A stretch of DNA of 53,420 bases, from assembly GCA_027080725.1 (NCBI GenBank), contig JALWRC010000071.1:1-53420 (forward strand), read 5' to 3'. The notes beneath the pieces are model-generated. The model ran no database searches. It had not been told where the DNA came from and saw nothing but the letters and a program-made list of their open reading frames with translations. Below, in pieces: positions 1 through 7,248 of this stretch (position 1 is the stretch's first letter; each line of letters starts with the position of its first letter). The stretch comes from Saprospiraceae bacterium. Lineage in GTDB: Bacteria; Bacteroidota; Bacteroidia; Chitinophagales; Saprospiraceae. Position numbers and translations under genes: made by a program.

Positions 1-152
1 TCCAAAAGATGAATAAAAACTTCACTTGCACAGGCATCAAAACCATTAGCAATTAGTTCTGCAATTGCATTTGGAAGTTGAGAATACATTTTTATCCCCA
101 AATGTTCAATAGTTTTGGGGTCAAAACTCATTACTAATTCTTGATTAGGCAT
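1..152 (-). CDS. GHKL-type ATPase, N-terminal part (cut by window edge)
   Basis: About 50 N-terminal codons are visible. The start ATG at 152-150 follows a strong purine-rich ribosome binding site (AAAGGAG, 5 bases upstream). The residues ELIANGFDAC, near residues 29-38, match the N-box ExxxN..DA of the GHKL ATP-binding fold (Hsp90, MutL, MORC, histidine kinases), in which the Glu and Asn handle ATP hydrolysis and Mg binding. The preceding segment (MSFDPKTIEHLG) resembles the start of bacterial MORC/MutL-like ATPases known from restriction-modification neighbourhoods. It is the third gene on the strand after the methyltransferase and the OLD-like ATPase and has the same AT-rich composition, so I infer one operon and a shared defence role. 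The rest of the protein is outside the window, so effector domains cannot be judged. Confidence 0.7.
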   Translation of the reverse strand, partial: MPNQELVMSFDPKTIEHLGIKMYSQLPNAIAELIANGFDACASEVFIHLL

Positions 153-219
153 TTTACTCCTTTTTAATATTTTCAATTATTGATTTGATTTTTTCAAAAT
201 CCTCATTACTATTCTCTAT

Positions 220-1953
220 CTATCGTTTAATAAATTTTTTATGAACACTTTCAATATCATCGGCCATATCCGAATCGTATTCATATTTTGCATACAAAAC
301 GTATTTTTTCTTAAAGTCGTTTTCGTTAATTATTTGATTTTTATCATTTTCAGAGAAATCCGAAGCACAAACGACTTCATCATTCCAAATAATTTCTTCA
401 GGGATATTTTTAGGTAAGAAAAATATATTGCGGTTGTGATAATCAATATATTTCAACATTATATCACTCTTTTCTTCGTCAGTCGCATTACTATTAAATG
501 AAAATTTTATTCTCTCTCCTACCAAATCATTTATTAGTTCTTCTAATTTTTCAGGTTTTTTATCATTACTGGTCAAATCAGCAATATCTTTTTTCCCATT
601 ATTTTGATCTCCATCAAATATAACAAAATGATGACGGTTTTCTTCCTTTGAATAAACTACCATTTCATTTTGCTTTATTTGACTTACACCACCGGGAAAA
701 TAAATAACATCGAATAATTCAATATCACCTGTTTTTTTTAAAACCGCTTCAACAAGCATTTTTGCCAATTTATCTTCTACTATAATAGTTTTTTTATCCG
801 TAAAAGTTCTACCGATATGTATAAATGCATTCTCCGGATATACATTTTCGATTATTTCGATTTTTCCCAATTCAATATTTTCGTATAATATTTTTATGGC
901 CTCCGGTGGCATCCCTTCAATAATATCAGGTGAGTGAGTGGAAATAACAACTTGCAACTTTTTTTCTTTTATTTTTTCTAAAATAAATTTCATCAATCTT
1001 TTTTGAGCAGATGGATGTAATGATGTCTCAGGCTCATCTAATAAAACCAAACTATATTCTTCGGCAGAATGTAAATCGTGAATGAGTTTTACAATAGCTG
1101 TTTCTCCGCTACCGGCATATGCTTCCGAATATGTAGCACTATGTGTTTTATATCTAATTGCAAATCCTTTGTTTTTATCATAAAAATTATGTTCCATAAA
1201 TTTGATTTCAGAATAATCCTTACCCAAGATATCTTTAATAATAATCTTTTCTTTTTCTGAAATCTCGAATATTTGGAAAACTTTTCTGGAATAATAGGCA
1301 GTTTGTTTATTTTCATCAAAAGATTTTCTTAATTTAGGTGCATACTTGCGAATTAAATCTTGTTTTGATTTAATAGTTTTGGTATTTGGCTTTACTCCAA
1401 AATAAAAATATTTATCATAAGCACTTAAAGAATAACGAAAATCAAGGTGATAAACAGGCTTATCTAATTGATTCCATCTGTCTTTCGAAGCTTCCGATTC
1501 ATCAGGTGCGGAATAATTTTTTAGTTTTTTCATTCCGTCGGACATTCTCGGCTCTGCCGGTTCCCAATAATCAGGGTTGTTTTTTTTATGTATTCGCATC
1601 TTGATAACTTCAACATCTTGTTTTGTAACAGGTGTTTTATAAGAATATATAAGACGATGTCTATTGTTTTTTAAATCCTGAATGCGGTCTAAATCTGTCG
1701 TATACCAAAATTCTGCTACACTTTTTCCTTTCGGTGCACCATATAAAGCATGTAGCAATGAGCTTTTTCCTGCTCCGTTTTGACCGACAATAAAAGTAAT
1801 CGGAAAATTAAAGTTTACTTTTAAATCTTTTTCAAAATTTTTAAAAAAAGGGAAACGGATATATTCAATATACTTTTGAAAGATACTTCTTTGAGTATCA
1901 CTTTCAAACATTTGTTTTATTGTTTCTATAAGCTTATTTCTTTCGTTTTCCAT
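220..1953 (-). CDS. OLD-like ATP-binding protein with TOPRIM-like C-terminal region
   Basis: A 577-residue SMC/ABC-type ATPase. The Walker A motif GQNGAGKSS is at residues 57-65, an ABC-signature-like GSGE at 281-284, Walker B with catalytic Glu (LVLLDEPETS) at 302-311 and the switch His (STH) at 340. After it come IIVEDK near 390-395 and VIFDGD near 444-449, which fit the conserved Glu and DxD of a TOPRIM nuclease domain as in the OLD family. OLD proteins are ATP-driven nucleases used in phage defence. The start overlaps the end of the upstream methyltransferase by 20 bases, indicating translational coupling. A 67-base spacer separates it from the GHKL ATPase. The gene is AT-rich compared with the chromosome beyond 3050. 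ATPase assignment is firm; nuclease activity is inferred from the two acidic motifs. Confidence 0.85.
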   Translation of the reverse strand: MENERNKLIETIKQMFESDTQRSIFQKYIEYIRFPFFKNFEKDLKVNFNFPITFIVGQNGAGKSSLLHALYGAPKGKSVAEFWYTTDLDRIQDLKNNRHRLIYSYKTPVTKQDVEVIKMRIHKKNNPDYWEPAEPRMSDGMKKLKNYSAPDESEASKDRWNQLDKPVYHLDFRYSLSAYDKYFYFGVKPNTKTIKSKQDLIRKYAPKLRKSFDENKQTAYYSRKVFQIFEISEKEKIIIKDILGKDYSEIKFMEHNFYDKNKGFAIRYKTHSATYSEAYAGSGETAIVKLIHDLHSAEEYSLVLLDEPETSLHPSAQKRLMKFILEKIKEKKLQVVISTHSPDIIEGMPPEAIKILYENIELGKIEIIENVYPENAFIHIGRTFTDKKTIIVEDKLAKMLVEAVLKKTGDIELFDVIYFPGGVSQIKQNEMVVYSKEENRHHFVIFDGDQNNGKKDIADLTSNDKKPEKLEELINDLVGERIKFSFNSNATDEEKSDIMLKYIDYHNRNIFFLPKNIPEEIIWNDEVVCASDFSENDKNQIINENDFKKKYVLYAKYEYDSDMADDIESVHKKFIKR

Positions 1954-2983
1954 TTTTAACCTCTTTGATTATTGCTTCTCCGATTCTTTTTGCAAATTCA
2001 GGCGGAACAGCATTTCCTATCATTCGCGCATTTGCTTGCATACTTTTTGCATAAAAAACATAATTTTTAGGAAATGTTTGCAGTGTGGCCCCTTCCCTTA
2101 ATGATATTGCTCTGTTTTCTTCCGGGTGAGCAAATCTCCCGTTCGAGATACTGAAAAACTTGGTAGTTATTGTTGGTGCTGGTTTATCCCAACTCATACG
2201 GCTATAACTGTCTTTAAACCCTTTTCCGGAAAAATATTTTCTTTTTTTAACACTATTCCCCCCATTTTTAGGTGTCTTACTTAATGCTTCAAGATTTTCT
2301 TTGCTTAATCCTGCTACCGAATGTTGAAATCTTGTTTTGTCTTTATAACCGGCATTTACTTGTGGAAATCCGTTTTGTGTTCCGATAAAATCCTTAACCG
2401 TAGGTCTTTTTTTTGATTTTTTAGGAATAATTTCATTTTTAATTATACGGGAAGCAATAAGAGAAAATCTTTTTCTTGTTTGAGGAACTCCGTATTCATT
2501 GAGTTTATGTACATCCCAATATACTTCATAGTTCCTACCTTTCAAGTCATCAATAAATTCTTTTAAACCGCTTTCTTCCGCTCTTCTTTCCAAACCTGGA
2601 ACGTTTTCAACCACCACAAATCCCGGATTATAATATTTTACAAAACGATGAAATTCTTTTAGTAAATCTTTTGATTTTTTTGATTTTTCTTTGTCTGTTT
2701 GAATAATTGACCAATATTGGCAAGGGCTACAACCAATTAAAATTAATTCATCATCATTCTTATTTATCCCTGTATATTTTGATAAATCAACTTCCTTTAA
2801 TTGAAAAACATCAGCTTGTATAAATTTTGTGCCGGGATTATTTTTTTCGTATGTGTCTTTGACATCAGGGTCATTATCAATACCGGCAATTACATCTATG
2901 CCAGCTTTACGCATACCATAGGTCATTCCTCCTCCCGAACAGAAAAAATCTATTGCTTTTAGTTTATTCCTTTTTTTTGCCAT
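1934..2983 (-). CDS. C5 DNA cytosine methyltransferase
   Basis: A 349-residue Dcm-type enzyme that would methylate C5 of cytosine in a specific site using S-adenosylmethionine. Motif I (IDFFCSGGGM) is at residues 11-20, the catalytic PCQ loop at 87-89 with nucleophile Cys88, motif VI ENV at 126-128, motif VIII QTRKR in the middle, and the closing motif X GNAVPP near the end. The region between motifs VIII and IX, which carries the target recognition domain, is short, in line with the small protein. It is the first gene of the AT-rich island and overlaps the OLD-like ATPase gene. No conventional restriction endonuclease is visible; cleavage, if any, would come from the two ATPase partners. The gene could also be a solitary methylase, but the coupling argues against that. 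Confidence 0.95.
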   Translation of the reverse strand: MAKKRNKLKAIDFFCSGGGMTYGMRKAGIDVIAGIDNDPDVKDTYEKNNPGTKFIQADVFQLKEVDLSKYTGINKNDDELILIGCSPCQYWSIIQTDKEKSKKSKDLLKEFHRFVKYYNPGFVVVENVPGLERRAEESGLKEFIDDLKGRNYEVYWDVHKLNEYGVPQTRKRFSLIASRIIKNEIIPKKSKKRPTVKDFIGTQNGFPQVNAGYKDKTRFQHSVAGLSKENLEALSKTPKNGGNSVKKRKYFSGKGFKDSYSRMSWDKPAPTITTKFFSISNGRFAHPEENRAISLREGATLQTFPKNYVFYAKSMQANARMIGNAVPPEFAKRIGEAIIKEVKNGKRKK

Positions 2984-3007
2984 ACTACAAAAATAGTCAT
3001 TTTCTTT

Positions 3008-4135
3008 TCATTTGCAAATATGACTCGTCACTTTCCTTATATGCTGTACAACACTCATATACCTCGACGAACTCGCCGGGGCGATATAGATCCGGCAGTC
3101 CGGACCCCGCTCCATATACAAAAACGCAACCGGACTTCTTAGCTCATCCCTCCATCCGTCCCAATGTCCGATATGTATCCGGCTCGCCCCTATGTCCTCC
3201 GCCTGCAGGTCGTATTGGTAGATATCGAGGATGGTGTTGAGATAGAGATACCGGCTATTGGGGGAGAACGCGATACTCCCAAAAATAAAGGTGTCCCATT
3301 TGACTTCGATATGGAGATGATTGGACAAATATCCCGTGCTCCGGTCAAAGTCAAATAGCTCAATATCCCCATCCGGTGTATAACTCGCCAATCTTCGACC
3401 ATCCGGCGAAAAGCTTATCCATCCGCCTCCGTCATTTCCATCAACCGTCCCGTCATACCCCTTTGTCTCTGTTATACCGGACGTGTCGAGAAGAAAGACA
3501 CTTATTTTAGTTGACTTGTCGTGCGCATGGACAATCCACCAATCCCGGAGATTGGCATGGCGGACCGCCGTCATCCGCTCCCCTGTGAGGGTGGTGTCTT
3601 CCAATATCGGCACATTCTTGGCTATTACCTCTCCCAATCCATTGTTGCCCCGGGCATCAATCAGCGTATAGCGCAAGGCTTCGATAAAATACCAGGGAGC
3701 CACCTTTGCAATATAGAAGTTGCGATGCAGCATATAATACAGCCAGGGCCTGCCGGGAGCCGGCAAAAAGATTTCGCTTTGAGTGCCAAAATAACCACCT
3801 CCCTTGCACTGGCTATTATGGACTCTTCCGGGATTGATCTCCCCTCCATTCTTCATCTGATGCCGGGTGCTGTCGGCAATAAAACAGCCATTGGAATAAT
3901 ACAGCAAGCGCCCCCGGTCATCGCAGATGGAGCCCCGGTCCCATGCGATGTCCATACGCAAATACTCAGGGATGATACTGACCATACCTCCATTGAAGTC
4001 GAGAATGGCATTAGGATATTCAGGTGGTTTATTCACATGGCCAAAAGGCCATTGGTAATCGCCTTTTATCTGTCCGGATAGTGTAAAAGCAAAATGGATA
4101 AATATCGATAAAAGGATGCTTCTATGATGAATCAT
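3008..4135 (-). pseudogene. Truncated copy of T9SS-exported beta-propeller-like protein
   Basis: A 375-residue reading frame that is nearly identical to the N-terminal three quarters of the neighbouring 499-residue protein at 4218-5717. It keeps the signal peptide (hydrophobic stretch ending FTLSGQ) and the repeat-rich body with WD/PD40-like strands such as ISFSPDGRRLASYTPDGD. It then loses homology at about 3053 and ends in an unrelated 14-residue tail. The lost part contains the T9SS sorting domain, so a product would be secreted to the periplasm but not exported or anchored. The break coincides with the start of the AT-rich methyltransferase island, so I read it as disrupted by insertion or deletion. 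A long central block is almost unchanged between the two copies, suggesting recent duplication or gene conversion. Confidence 0.7.
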
Positions 4136-4168
4136 TTTCTTACATTTTACAGATTGATTTCATATTAT

Positions 4169-4201
4169 CCATTAACCATTAACCATTAACCATTAACCAT
4201 T
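4169..4201. repeat. Heptamer tandem repeat (CCATTAA x 4.7)
   Basis: Four perfect CCATTAA units and a partial fifth lie between the two tandem duplicates, just upstream of the truncated copy. It is a simple 7-base repeat, probably formed by slippage. A second heptamer array with a different unit is at 26430. Confidence 0.95.
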
Positions 4202-4217
4202 GTCAATCCCCCCTTCC

Positions 4218-5717
4218 TCACATCTTAATCACCCGGCGGACAGAGGTCTTGCCGTCTCCTGTACTCAGCCTTACGAAGTACATCCCCGGTGGTAGTCGTC
4301 CGGTATCTATCGTAGTCTCCGCGCTGCGGGTCACGGTCCGGACCCACACCTTGCCGCGCATATCCGTCACGCATATGCTTACAGGATACACCGCTGCCGA
4401 CCCCAAATCTATCGTCATATAATCCCGCATGGGATTGGGGGACAATAGTGCCGTCATCTCCGGGATATCCTGCACCGCATTGAGAGGAAACAAAATGGTG
4501 CTGTCACAGACCGGAGCAAAGCCCAAGCGGTAGTTGGGAAAATGCGAAAGGCCGTGCGGCTTGGTGGTGGGAAAAGCCAAAGCGTGCTGGCGCAAATCAC
4601 AGGCTTTGCCCCGCCTGTCCGGATGCATGATAACGCTCATATACCTCGACGAACTCGCCGGGACGATATAGATCCGGCAGTCCGGACCCCGCTCCATAAA
4701 CAAAAACGCAACGGGATGTTTTCGCTCATCCCTCCATCCGTCCCAATGTCCGATATGTATCCGGCTCGCCCCTATGTCCTCCGCCTGCAGGTCGTATTGG
4801 TAGATATCGAGGATGGTGTTGAGATAGAGATACCGGCTATTGGGGGAGAACGCGATACTCCCAAAAATAAAGGTGTCCCATTTGACTTCGATATGGAGAT
4901 GATTGGACAAATATCCCGTGCTCCGGTCAAAGTCAAATAGCTCAATATCCCCATCCGGTGTATAACTCGCCAATCTTCGACCATCCGGCGAAAAGCTTAT
5001 CCATCCGCCTCCGTCATTTCCATCAACCGTCCCGTCATACCCCTTTGTCTCTGTTATACCGGATGTGTCGAGAAGAAAGACACTTAATTTACTCGAGCCA
5101 TAATGCGCATGGACAATCCACCAATCCCGGAGATTGGCATGGCGGACCGCCGTCATCCGCTCCCCTGCAAGGGTGGTGTCTTCCAATATCGGTACATTCT
5201 TGGCTATTACCTCTCCCAGTCCATTGTTGCCCCGGGCATCAATCAGCGTATAGCGCAAAGCTTCGATAAAATACCAGGGCGCGACCTTTGCAATATAATA
5301 ATTGCGATGCAGCATATAATACAGCCAGGGCTTGCCGGGAGCCGGCAAAAAGATATCGCTTTGACGGGAAAAATACCCACCGCCCTTGCACTGGCTATTA
5401 TGGACTCTTCCGGGATTGATCTCCCCTCCATTCTTCATCTGATGCCGGGTGCTGTCGGCAATAAAACAGCCATTGGAATAATACAGTAAGCGCCCCCGGT
5501 CATCGCAAATGGAGCCCCGGTCCCAATCGATACCCATACGCAAATACTCAGGGATGATACTGACCATACCTCCATTGAAGTCGAGAATGGCATTAGGATA
5601 TTCAGGTGGTTTATTCTTAAAGCCGAAAGGCCATTGGTAATCGCCTTTTATCTGTCCGGATAGTGTAAAAGCAAAATGGATAAAAAGGTAAATAAATATA
5701 TATCTATGATAGGTCAT
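4218..5717 (-). CDS. T9SS type A sorting domain protein, beta-propeller-like
   Basis: A 499-residue secreted protein of unknown substrate. Residues 1-22 form a signal peptide ending FTLSGQ. The body carries repeated strands of WD40/PD40 type (FSPDGRRLASYT, FSPNSRYLYLN) that suggest a beta-propeller. The last 80 or so residues (LSPNPMRDYMTIDL ... GKVWVRTV ... LPPGMYFVRL ... RRVIKM) are a classical type A C-terminal signal for export through T9SS and attachment to the cell surface. It is the intact member of a tandem pair; the other copy at 3008-4135 lacks the sorting domain. There is no adjacent operon partner. A role at the cell surface is inferred from the domain layout alone; no catalytic motif is visible. 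Confidence 0.85.
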   Translation of the reverse strand: MTYHRYIFIYLFIHFAFTLSGQIKGDYQWPFGFKNKPPEYPNAILDFNGGMVSIIPEYLRMGIDWDRGSICDDRGRLLYYSNGCFIADSTRHQMKNGGEINPGRVHNSQCKGGGYFSRQSDIFLPAPGKPWLYYMLHRNYYIAKVAPWYFIEALRYTLIDARGNNGLGEVIAKNVPILEDTTLAGERMTAVRHANLRDWWIVHAHYGSSKLSVFLLDTSGITETKGYDGTVDGNDGGGWISFSPDGRRLASYTPDGDIELFDFDRSTGYLSNHLHIEVKWDTFIFGSIAFSPNSRYLYLNTILDIYQYDLQAEDIGASRIHIGHWDGWRDERKHPVAFLFMERGPDCRIYIVPASSSRYMSVIMHPDRRGKACDLRQHALAFPTTKPHGLSHFPNYRLGFAPVCDSTILFPLNAVQDIPEMTALLSPNPMRDYMTIDLGSAAVYPVSICVTDMRGKVWVRTVTRSAETTIDTGRLPPGMYFVRLSTGDGKTSVRRVIKM

Positions 5718-5758
5718 GCTATAAGATTTACTATTGGTTCATATCGTAGTCGGACAAA

Positions 5759-5787
5759 TATAGGAAGGCGTGGTACGCCTTCCTATA
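5759..5787 (-). terminator. Perfect 12-bp hairpin
   Basis: The arms 5759-5770 and 5776-5787 (TATAGGAAGGCG and its complement) pair perfectly around a 5-base loop. It lies downstream of the small minus-strand reading frame at 5822-6064 and before the 499-residue gene. There is only a weak T-run, so it may be a terminator or an mRNA-stabilising hairpin. Confidence 0.65.
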
Positions 5788-5821
5788 TAACTCATATCCA
5801 AAACACAAGTTCATATATCCC

Positions 5822-6064
5822 TTAATGCAAGACGGCCATCCTCCGGTAAACACTAAGCCCGGATGATTTTTGGTCGATGTGCAGCAAATACAATCCGGTA
5901 GTTAGGTGACGGATATCTATCTGCCATGGTGATACATCATTCCACAGGCCAGTTAACATGGTGTTACCTGTCTGATCAAACACGGTCCAATGTACGGAGC
6001 CTTCCGGTTTTTGCCCTTGGAAGATGATTTGGACTGCATCGCCCACCATCGAATGAATAATCAT
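5822..6064 (-). CDS. Orphan T9SS type A-like C-terminal domain, 80 residues
   Basis: The frame encodes only a fold like the C-terminal T9SS sorting domain: strand pattern VHWTVFDQTGNTML, then WQIDIRHLTTGLYLLHI and a final basic strand. There is no signal peptide and no passenger upstream; the sequence before the start is the promoter region of the divergent DUF177 gene. It therefore cannot reach T9SS on its own. The likely explanation is the surviving end of a larger exported protein, possibly of the duplicated family next door, but the two sorting domains differ in sequence. A real small protein is possible but less likely. Confidence 0.5.
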   Translation of the reverse strand: MIIHSMVGDAVQIIFQGQKPEGSVHWTVFDQTGNTMLTGLWNDVSPWQIDIRHLTTGLYLLHIDQKSSGLSVYRRMAVLH

Positions 6065-6112
6065 TTCAAAAAAATCACTTTATCCAAATCCGATTATTCA
6101 GGAAAAAAACCC

Positions 6113-6120
6113 TATCTTTG
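6113..6120 (+). promoter_or_regulatory. Bacteroidota -7 element TATCTTTG
   Basis: Matches the phylum consensus TAnnTTTG, 26 bases before the DUF177 start codon. No clear TTG is present at the expected upstream distance, so only the -7 element is supported. Confidence 0.65.
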
Positions 6121-6146
6121 CGCTCCATTTCGCCAAGTTCAGAATA

Positions 6147-6710
6147 ATGACCGAATCAGAAGGGTATAGTATCCGATTGAAGGACCTTAAAGAAGGGCAT
6201 CACCGTTTTCGGTTTGAATTGGACGATCGCTTCTTTGAAAAGCACGAAAACAGTATTTTCAGCAAGGGCAATATTGCCTGCCGGATCGAACTGGACAAGC
6301 ACCATTCGCTGGTGACCATGCAGTTCCACATGGACGGTCACATCCGGGTAGCCTGTGATCGCTGTGTAGCGGACATCGCTCTTCCGGTGGCCAACACATA
6401 TCCTCTGATCGTTAAGTACCGGGAAGATATCAGCGCAGATGACCGCTTGTCGATGGAAAATGAAGGCATACTCCTCATTTCTCAAGATACGGCTGCATTG
6501 GACTTACAACCCTATTTGAGGGATTTTGCCCTGCTGATGGTTCCGGCAAGAATGGTATATGACTGCAGAGCGAAAGCGCCTTATCCCTGTGATGAGGCCG
6601 TACTGCAGCAAATCGGCTTTTTTGAAGAAGAAGGGCAAATAGAAGAAACAACCAAAGACTCCGTATGGAATGCCTTAAAGGACATTCGATGGGAGGAAAG
6701 TGATAATTGA
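6147..6710 (+). CDS. DUF177 (YceD-like) protein
   Basis: A 187-residue DUF177 protein. The family is found next to rpmF across bacteria and is linked to 23S rRNA maturation in some lineages. Visible landmarks are the central Cys pair in VACDRCV (metal- or structure-related CxxC) and the family-like segment DLQPYLRDFALLMVPARMVYDC followed by a Cys in YPCD. It is followed 28 bases later by rpmF in the same direction, so the two form a small ribosome-linked operon ended by the hairpin at 7006. The start at 6147 is the first ATG after a TAnnTTTG promoter element. Confidence 0.9.
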   Translation: MTESEGYSIRLKDLKEGHHRFRFELDDRFFEKHENSIFSKGNIACRIELDKHHSLVTMQFHMDGHIRVACDRCVADIALPVANTYPLIVKYREDISADDRLSMENEGILLISQDTAALDLQPYLRDFALLMVPARMVYDCRAKAPYPCDEAVLQQIGFFEEEGQIEETTKDSVWNALKDIRWEESDN

Positions 6711-6738
6711 TTCAATAACTTTATAAAAACCATGTGTT

Positions 6739-6945
6739 ATGGCACATCCTAAATCGAGGGTATCGAAACAACGCAAAAGAAAGAGAAGAACGCACAAGAA
6801 ATTGTCTGCACCACAGGTCGCTGTATGCAAGAAGACGGGAGAACCGCATCTCTATCACCGCGCTTACTGGCACGATGGTGACTTGTACTACAAAGGACAG
6901 GTCGTCATTAAGGTGGATGAAGAGGCCGATTTCGAGGAAGTATAG
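6739..6945 (+). CDS. rpmF: 50S ribosomal protein L32
   Basis: A 68-residue basic protein of the large ribosomal subunit. The start [17 protein letters not shown] and the following THKKLSAPQ segment are diagnostic of bacterial L32. The zinc-binding Cys pair found in some L32 proteins is reduced to a single Cys (AVCKKTGE), which is the usual zinc-independent form. The C-terminus is acidic and a little longer than in E. coli (57 residues), as is common in Bacteroidota. Co-transcribed with the DUF177 gene upstream. Confidence 0.97.
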   Translation: MAHPKSRVSKQRKRKRRTHKKLSAPQVAVCKKTGEPHLYHRAYWHDGDLYYKGQVVIKVDEEADFEEV

Positions 6946-7005
6946 TCTAAAATCAACATTACGCCCCGGTCCCCTTGGACCAAACGGGTTAGAAAATAGA
7001 GAGTT

Positions 7006-7033
7006 GCCCATGCATGAGATTTCGTGTATGGGC
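7006..7033 (+). terminator. Hairpin after rpmF
   Basis: Arms GCCCATGCA (7006-7014) and TGTATGGGC (7025-7033) pair over 9 positions with one G-U, followed by a short TTT. Sixty bases after the rpmF stop codon, it is the likely end of the DUF177-rpmF transcript. Confidence 0.65.
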
Positions 7034-7110
7034 TTTACTGTATTGTCCCATCACTTTGCAGGCTCAACAAATGGTTAAACCCATTCCATGAAACCGTCTA
7101 AACCCTCATC

Positions 7111-7189
7111 CCCACGGTTAAAACCGTGAGCTATGTGAACGGTACAACTCTTGTTCGCAAGCCCATATTCAGGAAAAAAATAGCTTTGG
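7111..7189 (+). repeat. REP-like dispersed repeat, copy 1
   Basis: Begins with the palindrome CACGGTTAAAACCGTG followed by AGCTATG, and ends with AGGAAAAAAATAGCTT. The same two blocks occur at 49401-49465, and the second block again, inverted, at 53320-53353. It lies between rpmF and the end of the outer membrane protein gene. The layout resembles REP palindromes mobilised by RAYT transposases, but no such gene is in the window. Confidence 0.6.
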
Positions 7190-7248
7190 CTGCCATAGGT
7201 TTTACTTCATGCGCACGACACAAAGACAAAACCCGTTTGCCCGGCCGC

